A stretch of DNA of 5,018 nt. Origin: Limnohabitans sp. (GTDB taxonomy: Bacteria > Pseudomonadota > Gammaproteobacteria > Burkholderiales > Burkholderiaceae_C). Within the stretch, counting starts at the first letter, position 1; the number at the start of each line of letters is the position of its first letter. The notes below the pieces were generated by a model, which made no database searches, was not told the origin of the DNA, and saw only the letters and a list, made by a program, of their open reading frames with translations. The translations under genes were made by a program, and so were the position numbers. The stretch is taken from the NCBI GenBank assembly GCA_015657605.1, contig JACDQO010000314.1, forward strand, positions 1 to 5,018. Direction: 5' to 3'. Shown one piece after another: positions 1-5,018 of this stretch.

Positions 1-201
1 GCCGTGGCCGTTGGACAGCACAAAGCGGTCACGGTTGGCCCAATGGGGGTTGCTGGGGTTGTGCTGCAGGTGATCGCCCCACAGCGCCACGGCCATGTCG
101 GCCATGCCCATGGGGGCGCCGGGGTGTCCTGAGTTGGCTTGTTGAACAGCGTCCATTGCGAGGGCGCGGATGGCGTTGGCCATTTGCTGTGTGTTTGCCA
201 T
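1..201 (-). CDS. tkt: Transketolase, N-terminal 67 residues (cut by window edge)
   Basis: Transketolase moves two-carbon ketol units between sugar phosphates in the pentose phosphate pathway (and the Calvin cycle where present), using thiamine diphosphate in the cytoplasm. Only the start of the thiamine-binding N-terminal domain is present. It begins [20 protein letters not shown], followed by the motif [12 protein letters not shown] at about residues 24-35 and RFVLSNGHG at the window edge. His26 and His66 fall at the same numbers as the active-site histidines of E. coli TktA. The ATG at 199-201 is supported by family alignment and by a GGAG ribosome-binding site at 210-213, 8 bases upstream. 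The gene lies 102 bases beyond the stop of the Rieske gene on the same strand, but it appears to have its own promoter in that gap. Nothing looks damaged in the visible part. Confidence 0.95.
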   Translation of the reverse strand, partial: MANTQQMANAIRALAMDAVQQANSGHPGAPMGMADMAVALWGDHLQHNPSNPHWANRDRFVLSNGHG

Positions 202-238
202 GTGGGCAGCTCCGGGAAGGTGTTCTGGAAAACCCGTG

Positions 239-244
239 ATTTTA
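239..244 (-). promoter_or_regulatory. Probable -10 element for transketolase
   Basis: Read on the minus strand, the 102-base gap before the transketolase gene contains CGCTAAAATC, with TAAAAT as a good sigma-70 -10 hexamer. A start site about 7 bases on would give a leader of roughly 30 bases ending in the GGAG site. No good -35 hexamer lies 16-18 bases upstream, so this is a one-element call. The rest of the gap holds only short GC palindromes (GGGCCC and two CCGG). I see no hairpin followed by a T-run that could terminate the upstream oxygenase gene. Confidence 0.5.
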
Positions 245-303
245 GCGGTTGTCCATCGGTTGACCCGGCTCTCGCAGTCCGGCATGGGCCCTGCAAGTGG
301 TGA

Positions 304-1397
304 TCAGGACTGGGCCTCTTTTTGCTGCCGGGCCAGCACATAACGGCGCATGGCCACGGCCGGCGCATCGGCGGCCACCGAAAATTCGTACAAATCCTCG
401 GCGGGCGTGCTGGCCAGGGCCTGCTCTTGCAGTGCCAAGCCGTCCACGTCTTCTTGAAAAGCCACGAAGAGTTGATCGTGCATGAAGCGCGTGGTGCCGG
501 GATCGTTCAGCGCAAAGTCTCGCCCGTGCACGATGAAGTAATGCGTGCTGGTGGCGGTCTCGGGCGTGGGCATGTGCGCGGTGCGGATGCGGAACTGCGG
601 GCGGTCTGTTTCGGGCAGGTGGCAGTCGTAAAACAGCACCGACACCTCGTGCAGGCCCAAGCTGCGGAACTCGGAGCGCACGATGCGTGCGGCCTGGCCT
701 GGCCCTGTCAGGCCGGTGGGCACACCCCACACCGGGGGCAGCGTGGTCGGCACCACCTGGCGCAGCAAGGCGAACTTACCGTCGCCGATTTCGGTCTCGA
801 ACGCGGCCTTGGCGTAGTCGGGCGTGCCAAAACTTTTGGCGTGCAAAAAGCTCAAATGCGTCAAGTCCAGCAGGTTCTCGTGCAGGCGCACATAGCTCGC
901 TTGCAGGCCCAAATGGCCTTGAGAGCGTTCCCACTCGGGGCTCTCCATCCAGTCTTGCGCAGGCAGTTGGTTGAGGTCGGCTTGGCTCTCCTCGCCATCC
1001 AGATCCAGACCACCGCGCCGCGTTCGTGGGTGCGGTAAGCGCGGATGCCCATGTTGTGCGGGCAGTTCGCTTGCGAGGGCACTTCGATGCAGTCGCCCTC
1101 GGTGTTGAAGCGCAGGCCGTGGTAGCCGCAGACGATGGTGTCCCGATCCAAGGTTCCGGCCGACAAGGGCATGGAGCGGTGGGGGCAGCGGTCTTCCAGC
1201 GCCACCACGTGCCCCTGGGTGCTGCGAAAGAACACCAGGCGTTTGCCGAGCAAGGTGCGGGCCAGCAGCTGGTCTTTGATCTCTTCGCCAAAGGCGGCCA
1301 CGTACCACTCGTTCATGACAAAAGGCGTGTGGCGATCGGCCATGCGTTGAGAGGCGTTTTGTACGGCGGCAATCACGGCGGGCAGGGGGCGTGTCAT
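304..1397 (-). pseudogene. Rieske non-heme iron oxygenase, VanA/TsaM-like, broken by a one-base frameshift
   Basis: This is the terminal oxygenase of a two-component Rieske system, the family of vanillate O-demethylase VanA and toluenesulfonate monooxygenase TsaM. It would oxidise or O-demethylate an aromatic substrate with electrons from a partner reductase. With one missing base restored near 995 the protein is 364 residues, normal for the family. The Rieske [2Fe-2S] ligands are Cys71, His73, Cys90 and His93 (C-x-H-x16-C-x2-H). The mononuclear iron site is Asp178, His181 and His186 in DLTHLSFLH, with Asp317 in FQEDV as likely third ligand. As sequenced, the frame starting at 1397 runs to a stop at 861-863, giving 178 residues that keep the Rieske domain but lose the catalytic iron. 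The ATG at 1395-1397 has only a weak AGAAAGAA upstream (1405-1412). No VanB-type reductase is visible nearby and the substrate is unknown. The break may be an assembly error. Confidence 0.88.
994..998 (-). other. Frameshift site in the Rieske oxygenase (one G missing)
   Basis: On the minus strand the sequence reads TGGATCTGGATGGCGAGGAG. Up to the ATG at 998-996 it encodes the expected GAVVWIWM. Re-reading base 996 as the start of the next codon gives GGC GAG GAG (Gly-Glu-Glu), and the family sequence then continues in that frame to the stop at 304. The simplest repair is one extra G, turning ATGGCGAG into ATGGGCGAG. There is no X-XXY-YYZ slippery heptamer here, so programmed slippage is unlikely. 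Confidence 0.85.
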
Positions 1398-1419
1398 GGC
1401 GGTGTTCTTTCTGGACCAA

Positions 1420-1439
1420 CCGACCTGTGTGCGGGTCGG
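1420..1439. promoter_or_regulatory. Dyad in the divergent gap, candidate operator or leader hairpin
   Basis: CCGACC (1420-1425) and GGTCGG (1434-1439) form a perfect 6-bp inverted repeat around an 8-base spacer. A further CAA on the left and TTG on the right can pair past a 3-base bulge. It sits 23 bases upstream of the oxygenase ATG and some 80-100 bases before murU. A TAAACT that could serve as a weak -10 for the oxygenase lies at 1453-1458 on the minus strand, which would put the dyad in the early transcribed region. It could be a repressor site for the oxygenase gene or a hairpin in its mRNA leader. No regulator gene is in the window to link it to. Confidence 0.35.
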
Positions 1440-1519
1440 GCGTTGAAAAATGAGTTTAGGCCTCAGGGGCCAGAGGGCGCTGTCCCATGAGCGCCTCCGG
1501 GCATGGCAATATCCGGGGC

Positions 1520-2268
1520 ATGTCTTTATTTTTTGATGCTCAGGCCATGGTGCTGGCCGCCGGGCGCGGTGAGCGCATGCGCCCCCTGACCGACAGCACG
1601 CCCAAACCCTTGCTGCCCGTGCGTGGGCAAGCCCTGATGCAGTGGCCCATGCAGGCGCTGGCGCGGGGTGGCTTTGTGCGCCAGCTGGTCAACACCGCTT
1701 GGCTGGGGGCGAACATCTCGGACCATTTTGGCGATCAGGTCCGCTGGCCAGACCTGCCGGTGGTTGATGTGGCGTATTCGCACGAGGGCCAGGATTTTGG
1801 CCATGCCCTGGAGACCGCAGGCGGCATCGTGCGCGCCTTGCCCCATTTGGCCGAGGTATTTTGGGTGGTGGCGGGCGATGTGTTTGCGCCTGATTTTGTG
1901 TTCACAGCGCAGGCTGTCCAGCGCTTTGAAGCCAGCCCGGCCTTGGCGCACCTGTGTTGGTGCCCAACCCGGCGCACAACCCGGGCGGCGACTTTGGCCT
2001 GTCGACCGCGGGGCAAGTGCTCAACTTGGCCAAAGGCGCTGAGGCTTGCCCCTACACCTTCAGCACCATGGCGCTGTACAAGAAAGCTTTTTTTGCAGCT
2101 TGTGGCCTGCCGCCGGGTAACCCTGAAGGCGTCGCGCTGGCGCTGGCCCCCTTGCTGCGCGCCGCGATGGACCGCGGGCAGGTCACGGGTGAGGTGTACC
2201 CAGGCCGCTGGACCGATGTGGGCACCCCCGAGCGGCTGGCGCAACTGAATGCCCCCGATGTGACCTGA
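1520..2268 (+). pseudogene. murU: N-acetylmuramate-1-phosphate uridylyltransferase MurU, broken by a one-base frameshift
   Basis: MurU joins MurNAc-1-phosphate and UTP to give UDP-MurNAc in the cell-wall recycling route that bypasses MurA, the fosfomycin target. After restoring one G near 1954 the product is 249 residues, close to the family length. The nucleotidyltransferase signature LAAGRGERMRPLT...PKP is at residues 12-30, the metal-binding aspartate is Asp120 in VAGDV, and WTDVGTPERL is at 231-240. It also matches Pseudomonas MurU in HLVLV-NP-H...GDF, the stretch that spans the break. As sequenced, the first frame runs to a stop at 2246-2248 with an unrelated tail. The start is uncertain: 1520 fits the family N-terminus, but GGGG sits against it. 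An ATG at 1487 (11 more residues) has GAGG 10 bases upstream. A general sugar-phosphate nucleotidyltransferase is the alternative. No AmgK kinase gene is adjacent. pepP follows after 82 bases. Confidence 0.85.
1952..1957 (+). other. Frameshift site in murU (one G missing)
   Basis: The sequence reads GCGCACCTGTGTTGGTGCCC. The upstream frame gives Ala-His-Leu and then turns to CWCPTRR, unlike the family. Re-reading G1954 as the first base of the next codon gives GTG TTG GTG CCC AAC (Val-Leu-Val-Pro-Asn), and the MurU sequence continues intact to the stop at 2266-2268. The simplest repair is CTGTG to CTGGTG. No slippery heptamer is present. Confidence 0.87.
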
Positions 2269-2350
2269 ATTTGGCCCTGCCTCATTAAGCCCCCCTTGAA
2301 GCCCCGTTAAGCTTGTGCCATTCTTGACCGAACCCAATACCCTATCTGCC

Positions 2351-3739
2351 ATGAACATGTCCAAACTCTACGCCGACCGCCGCGCTCGCCTGGCTGCCCA
2401 ACTGGGCGCGGGTGGCTTGGCCATCATCCCCACCGCCCCCGAGCGCCAGCGCAACCGCGACAGCGATTACCTTTACAGGCATGACAGCTACTTTTATTAC
2501 CTGACCGGCTTCACAGAGCCGCAAGCCACACTGGTGATCACCGCCGATGGCGAGACCACGCTGTTTTGCCAACCCAAAGACCTGGAGCGTGAAATCTGGG
2601 ACGGCATCCGATTGGGGCCAGACGCGGCACCCGCTGCATTGGGCGTGAGCCGGGCCCTGTCGTCGGCCGATTTGGCTTCGCACATGCCCAAGCTGCTGGA
2701 AAACCGCAGCACCGTGTGGTACCCGTTTGCCATCCATTCTGGGCTGGAGAGCTTGGTCAACGGTTGGCTTCAGTCGGTGCGTGCACGGGTGCGTTACGGC
2801 GCTTTGTGCCCAGAGCAGCAGCGCGATTTGTGCAGCCTGCTCGACGAGATGCGCCTGGTGAAAGACGCGCACGAACAAGACACCATGCGCCGCGCCAGCG
2901 CCATCAGCGCCCGCGCCCACATCCGCGCCATGCAGCGCAGCGCGGCCATGCTGCGTGCGGGCCAAGAGGTGCGCGAATACCACCTGGACGCCGAGCTGCT
3001 GCACGAGTTCCGTCAGCACGGCTCGCAGTACCCGGCTTACGGCTCGATCGTGGCGGGCGGGGCGAATGCCTGCGTGTTGCATTACCGCGCCGACACCGCC
3101 TTGATCCGCGATGGCGATTTGGTGCTGATTGACGCCGGGTGCGAACTGGACGGCTACGCCAGCGACATCACCCGCACCTTCCCGGCCAACGGAAAGTTCA
3201 CCGGCCCGCAACGTGCCCTGTACGACCTGGTGCTGGCCTCGCAAGATGCGGCTGTGGCCGCCACCAAAGCCGGTGCCCGTTTTGTGGATCCGCACGAGGC
3301 CACCGTGGCCGTGCTGGCGCAGGGCCTGCTCGATGTCGGCTTGCTCGACAAAAACAAAGTGGGCAACGCGCAGGACGTGATCGCCAACCGCAGCTATTTC
3401 CAGTTCTACATGCACCGCACCGGCCACTGGCTGGGCATGGACGTGCACGACTGCGGCAGCTATGTCGAGCCCTCGCAGGTGGGTCAGGTGAGCGAACGCA
3501 AGGACCCGCTGAGTGGTGAGCTGATCAAGGACCGCCCCAGCCGCATCTTGCAGCCGGGCATGGTCTTGACCATCGAACCGGGCCTGTATGTGCGCCCTGC
3601 GCCGGGCGTGCCCGAGAAGTTCCACAACATTGGCATTCGCATCGAAGACGACGCCATCGTGACCGCCACGGGTTGCGAGCTGATCACGCGCGGCGTGCCG
3701 GTCAAGGCCGACGAGATCGAAGCCCTGATGCGGGGCTGA
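2351..3739 (+). CDS. pepP: Xaa-Pro aminopeptidase (aminopeptidase P)
   Basis: A cytoplasmic manganese-dependent peptidase that removes the N-terminal residue when proline is second, in peptide turnover. From the ATG at 2351 it is 462 residues; E. coli PepP has 440. The N-terminal aminopeptidase P domain (about 1-170) contains YFYYLTGF, and the C-terminal pita-bread domain follows. All five metal ligands are present: Asp261 (IDAG), Asp272 (SDITRTFP), His359 (GHWLG), Glu409 (IEPGLYV) and Glu432 (IRIEDD), matching E. coli Asp260, Asp271, His354, Glu383 and Glu406. Between His359 and Glu409 there are about 21 more residues than in E. coli, in a polar stretch (roughly 370-395). The start is family-based: neither 2351 nor 2357 has a clear ribosome-binding site, and a GTG at 2315 is also in frame. 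It ends 7 bases before the MOSC gene, suggesting an operon. The reading frame is intact. Confidence 0.96.
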   Translation: MNMSKLYADRRARLAAQLGAGGLAIIPTAPERQRNRDSDYLYRHDSYFYYLTGFTEPQATLVITADGETTLFCQPKDLEREIWDGIRLGPDAAPAALGVSRALSSADLASHMPKLLENRSTVWYPFAIHSGLESLVNGWLQSVRARVRYGALCPEQQRDLCSLLDEMRLVKDAHEQDTMRRASAISARAHIRAMQRSAAMLRAGQEVREYHLDAELLHEFRQHGSQYPAYGSIVAGGANACVLHYRADTALIRDGDLVLIDAGCELDGYASDITRTFPANGKFTGPQRALYDLVLASQDAAVAATKAGARFVDPHEATVAVLAQGLLDVGLLDKNKVGNAQDVIANRSYFQFYMHRTGHWLGMDVHDCGSYVEPSQVGQVSERKDPLSGELIKDRPSRILQPGMVLTIEPGLYVRPAPGVPEKFHNIGIRIEDDAIVTATGCELITRGVPVKADEIEALMRG

Positions 3740-3746
3740 AAGGCCC

Positions 3747-4364
3747 ATGCCGCCCAGCCCGCAGCCCAGTTTGCAGCCCAGTTTGTCGGGCTCCCTGCTC
3801 TCCATCCAAATCGGCCAAGTTCGCCCCCTGATGGTGGGCGGGCGCAAAATGGTGTCGGCCATTGGCAAAACCACGGTCTCTGGCCCCATCGCGGTCGGGG
3901 TGCTGGGCCTCGCCGGTGACGAGCAAGCCGACTTGTCGGTGCATGGGGGTCTCAGCAAAGCGGTGTACGCCTTGCCATCAGAGCATCTGGCTTGGTGGCA
4001 GGCGCAGCGGCAAGTGCGGGGCGCGACGATGTTTGAAGAAGCTTTGGCACCAGGCTACTTGGGTGAAAACTTCAGCCTGCAAGGCGTGCTGGAACAAGAC
4101 CTCTTCGTGGGCGACCGCTTGGATTTTGGCGATGTGGTTCTGCGTGTGACCCAACCGCGCGAGCCCTGCGGCAAGTTCAATGCCGTCATGGGCTACGCCC
4201 AGGCCGCCAAAGACATGGTGCAAAGTGGGCGCTGCGGCTTTTATTTGGCGGTGGACCAACCGGGTCGGTTGCAGTCCGGTGCGTCTTTTCAAATCATCCC
4301 AGGGCAACGCCCGGTCAGCGTGGCACAGGCTTTGCAGCACAAAGCCTGGAAGCATTTGCGCTGA
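3747..4364 (+). CDS. MOSC-domain protein, YiiM-like
   Basis: MOSC proteins are molybdenum-cofactor sulfurase C-terminal-like domains. E. coli YiiM and YcbX use molybdenum cofactor to reduce N-hydroxylated bases such as 6-hydroxylaminopurine, so a cytoplasmic detoxifying reductase is the best guess. The protein has 205 residues. Family signatures are GDEQAD...VHGG at about 57-68, GYLGENFS near 103-110, VGDRLDFGD near 122-130, and QPREPCGKFN with the invariant cysteine at Cys141. Similarity to YiiM begins near residue 17. The first 16 residues are Pro/Ser/Gln-rich and contain an exact QPSL-QPSL repeat. The start at 3747 follows the pepP stop by 7 bases, with AAAGG overlapping that stop and only 3 bases from the ATG, which suggests translational coupling. 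The C-terminal extension seen in E. coli YiiM is shorter here. The exact substrate is not known from the sequence. Confidence 0.92.
   Translation: MPPSPQPSLQPSLSGSLLSIQIGQVRPLMVGGRKMVSAIGKTTVSGPIAVGVLGLAGDEQADLSVHGGLSKAVYALPSEHLAWWQAQRQVRGATMFEEALAPGYLGENFSLQGVLEQDLFVGDRLDFGDVVLRVTQPREPCGKFNAVMGYAQAAKDMVQSGRCGFYLAVDQPGRLQSGASFQIIPGQRPVSVAQALQHKAWKHLR
3761..3784 (+). repeat. Perfect 12-bp tandem duplication in the MOSC gene
   Basis: GCAGCCCAGTTT occurs twice head to tail (3761-3772 and 3773-3784). The unit is a multiple of three, so it repeats the residues Gln-Pro-Ser-Leu in frame near the N-terminus of the MOSC protein, outside the conserved domain. It looks like a slippage duplication that the protein tolerates. 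Confidence 0.9.
4326..4348 (+). other. Perfect 9-bp stem-loop at the end of the MOSC coding region
   Basis: CAGGCTTTG (4326-4334) and CAAAGCCTG (4340-4348) are perfect inverted repeats around the 5-base loop CAGCA. The hairpin ends 16 bases before the end of the MOSC stop codon, and its codons give QALQHKA. No T-run follows on the plus strand, so it is not a classical intrinsic terminator. It could slow 3' exonuclease decay, assist termination at the operon end, or be chance in codons that must be used anyway. Confidence 0.5.
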
Positions 4365-4420
4365 ACAGCCGCCATGTCGCCCCTCATTTGTGCCCAAAAG
4401 TCAAAAGCCAACTCACTTGC

Positions 4421-4437
4421 TACGCAGATTTACGCAG
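4421..4437 (+). repeat. Two TACGCAG repeats one helical turn apart, upstream of the maeB promoter
   Basis: TACGCAG occurs at 4421-4427 and 4431-4437, a 10-bp period, and the second copy ends 2 bases before the -35 hexamer at 4440. Two identical half-sites on the same face of the helix beside a -35 box are typical of an activator site. No regulator can be named from the sequence. Confidence 0.4.
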
Positions 4438-4439
4438 TC

Positions 4440-4466
4440 TTGACCCCCTAATCCGGGGCCTACAAT
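4440..4466 (+). promoter_or_regulatory. Probable sigma-70 promoter for maeB
   Basis: TTGACC (4440-4445, five of six consensus bases) and TACAAT (4461-4466, five of six) form a good promoter pair, but the spacer is 15 bases, shorter than the usual 17. The spacer contains CCCC...GGGG (4445-4448 and 4455-4458), a small dyad. Transcription would begin near 4473, giving a leader of about 100 bases. A short spacer with phased repeats just upstream suggests a promoter needing an activator. Confidence 0.6.
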
Positions 4467-4477
4467 GAAACGACCAC

Positions 4478-4509
4478 CGTTTCGACACGCCCACCCATGT
4501 GTTCGAACG
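4478..4509 (+). other. First leader stem-loop before maeB
   Basis: CGTTTCGACAC (4478-4488) pairs with GTGTTCGAACG (4499-4509) as a 4+4+2 bp stem with one single-base bulge on each side and a loop of about 10 bases. It begins a few bases after the predicted transcription start. The bulges make this a moderate call. Confidence 0.35.
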
Positions 4510-4519
4510 GGCACAAGAA

Positions 4520-4540
4520 GGCTGCTGAACCCCAGCAGCC
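4520..4540 (+). other. Second leader stem-loop before maeB
   Basis: GGCTGCTG (4520-4527) and CAGCAGCC (4533-4540) are perfect 8-bp inverted repeats with loop AACCC. The hairpin ends 21 bases before the GGAG ribosome-binding site (4562-4565), separated from it by an A-rich stretch (CACTGGAAAAAAACTTACAG). An A-run rather than a T-run follows, so it is not a terminator for upstream transcription. It may stabilise the mRNA 5' end or be part of a translational control element. Confidence 0.5.
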
Positions 4541-4572
4541 CACTGGAAAAAAACTTACAGCGGAGCACATCC

Positions 4573-5018
4573 ATGACCAACAAGGTTCAAGCCGAAGAAA
4601 AACGCGCCCAATTGCGCAAAGCGGCGCTCGAATACCATGAGTTTCCGACCCCCGGCAAGGTGGCGATCGCTGCCACCAAACAGCTGGTCAACCAGCACGA
4701 TTTGGCCTTGGCTTACTCGCCCGGCGTGGCTGCACCTTGCGAAGAAATCGTCAAAGACCCGGCCAACGCTTTCAAGTACACCAGCCGAGGCAACTTGGTG
4801 GGGGTGGTGACCAACGGCACGGCCGTGCTGGGCTTGGGCGACATCGGCCCGCTGGCCAGCAAGCCGGTCATGGAAGGCAAGGGCGTTTTGTTCAAGAAGT
4901 TCTCGGGCATTGACGTCTTCGACATCGAGATCAACGAAAAAGACCCGGACAAACTGGTCGAGATCATCGCCTCGCTGGAGCCGACATTTGGCGGCATCAA
5001 CCTTGAAGACATCAAGGC
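4573..5018 (+). CDS. maeB: NADP-dependent malic enzyme, N-terminal 148 residues (cut by window edge)
   Basis: Malic enzyme decarboxylates malate to pyruvate and yields NADPH, linking the citric acid cycle to pyruvate. The visible part is the malic N-terminal domain and closely tracks E. coli Mae[11 protein letters not shown] near residues 20-29, [11 protein letters not shown] near 46-56, [13 protein letters not shown] near 79-91, and [10 protein letters not shown] at the window edge. Tyr48 and Lys103 (in VMEGKG) match the catalytic pair, and Glu145-Asp146 the first metal ligands. MaeB-type enzymes are usually about 760 residues with a C-terminal phosphotransacetylase-like domain; that part lies outside the window. 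The ATG at 4573 has GGAG 7 bases upstream (4562-4565) and fits the family start. An in-frame ATG at 4465 exists but overlaps the -10 box. The gene appears to be transcribed alone from its own promoter, 208 bases after the MOSC gene. Confidence 0.96.
   Translation, partial: MTNKVQAEEKRAQLRKAALEYHEFPTPGKVAIAATKQLVNQHDLALAYSPGVAAPCEEIVKDPANAFKYTSRGNLVGVVTNGTAVLGLGDIGPLASKPVMEGKGVLFKKFSGIDVFDIEINEKDPDKLVEIIASLEPTFGGINLEDIK

Noticed and set aside
242..730. A 162-codon minus-strand frame overlapping the end of the Rieske gene
   Set aside because: The arginine, alanine and histidine-rich product has no family resemblance, and the other frame here encodes the conserved oxygenase C-terminus.
322..1038. 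A 238-codon plus-strand frame opposite the Rieske gene
   Set aside because: It is antisense to conserved oxygenase sequence and has no recognisable motif.
994..1957. Programmed ribosomal frameshifting at the two shift sites
   Set aside because: Neither site has an X-XXY-YYZ slippery heptamer or an obvious downstream pseudoknot, and neither family is known for recoding.
2324..2352. TTGACC before pepP as a -35 box
   Set aside because: At 16-18 bases downstream there is only TGCCAT at the start codon, so no -10 hexamer is present.
2342..3958. A 538-codon open frame on the minus strand opposite pepP, the longest in the window
   Set aside because: It mirrors the GC-rich codons of pepP and the MOSC gene, has no recognisable domain, and lies opposite two intact conserved genes. 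Long antisense frames are expected in high-GC DNA.
4520..4560. Hairpin near an A-run before maeB as an intrinsic terminator
   Set aside because: On the plus strand the hairpin is followed by A, not T. On the minus strand the T-run comes before the hairpin rather than after it.
4465..4572. In-frame ATG giving maeB a 36-residue N-terminal extension
   Set aside because: It overlaps the -10 hexamer, so it precedes the predicted transcript start. The extension is Arg/Pro-rich and unlike MaeB, and 4573 has a proper GGAG site and fits the family start.

Overview
The window reads as ordinary chromosomal DNA of a high-GC betaproteobacterium. It most resembles Burkholderiales of the Comamonadaceae type. 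That judgement rests on remembered protein family resemblance, GC-rich codon use and the gene set (MurU next to aminopeptidase P, hybrid-type malic enzyme, transketolase). No database search was possible. I see no mobile element, CRISPR array, tRNA or rRNA.

Layout from left to right. The minus strand carries the first 67 codons of transketolase (1-201), cut by the window edge. A short gap with a likely transketolase promoter follows. Next, also on the minus strand, is a Rieske non-heme iron oxygenase of the VanA/TsaM type (304-1397), broken by a one-base frameshift. A divergent gap of about 120 bases holds a perfect 6+6 bp dyad. The plus strand then carries MurU, the MurNAc-1-phosphate uridylyltransferase (1520-2268), also broken by a one-base frameshift; then PepP, aminopeptidase P (2351-3739); then a YiiM-like MOSC-domain protein (3747-4364), only 7 bases after PepP. 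A gap of 208 bases holds a promoter-like pair with phased repeats upstream of it and two stem-loops downstream. The window ends in the first 148 codons of MaeB, NADP-type malic enzyme (4573-5018).

The genes are mostly housekeeping: central carbon metabolism at both ends (transketolase, malic enzyme), and between them cell-wall recycling (MurU), peptide turnover (PepP) and probably detoxification of N-hydroxylated compounds (MOSC). murU, pepP and the MOSC gene share a strand and could be co-transcribed. Only pepP and the MOSC gene are close enough to suggest translational coupling. The Rieske oxygenase has no reductase partner in view, so its substrate cannot be read from context.

The most notable observation is two single-G losses, one in each of two neighbouring genes. 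Each can be placed to within a few bases, because family motifs resume exactly in the shifted frame. They may be base-calling or assembly errors or recent real mutations; the sequence alone cannot decide. I found no convincing undescribed system here.
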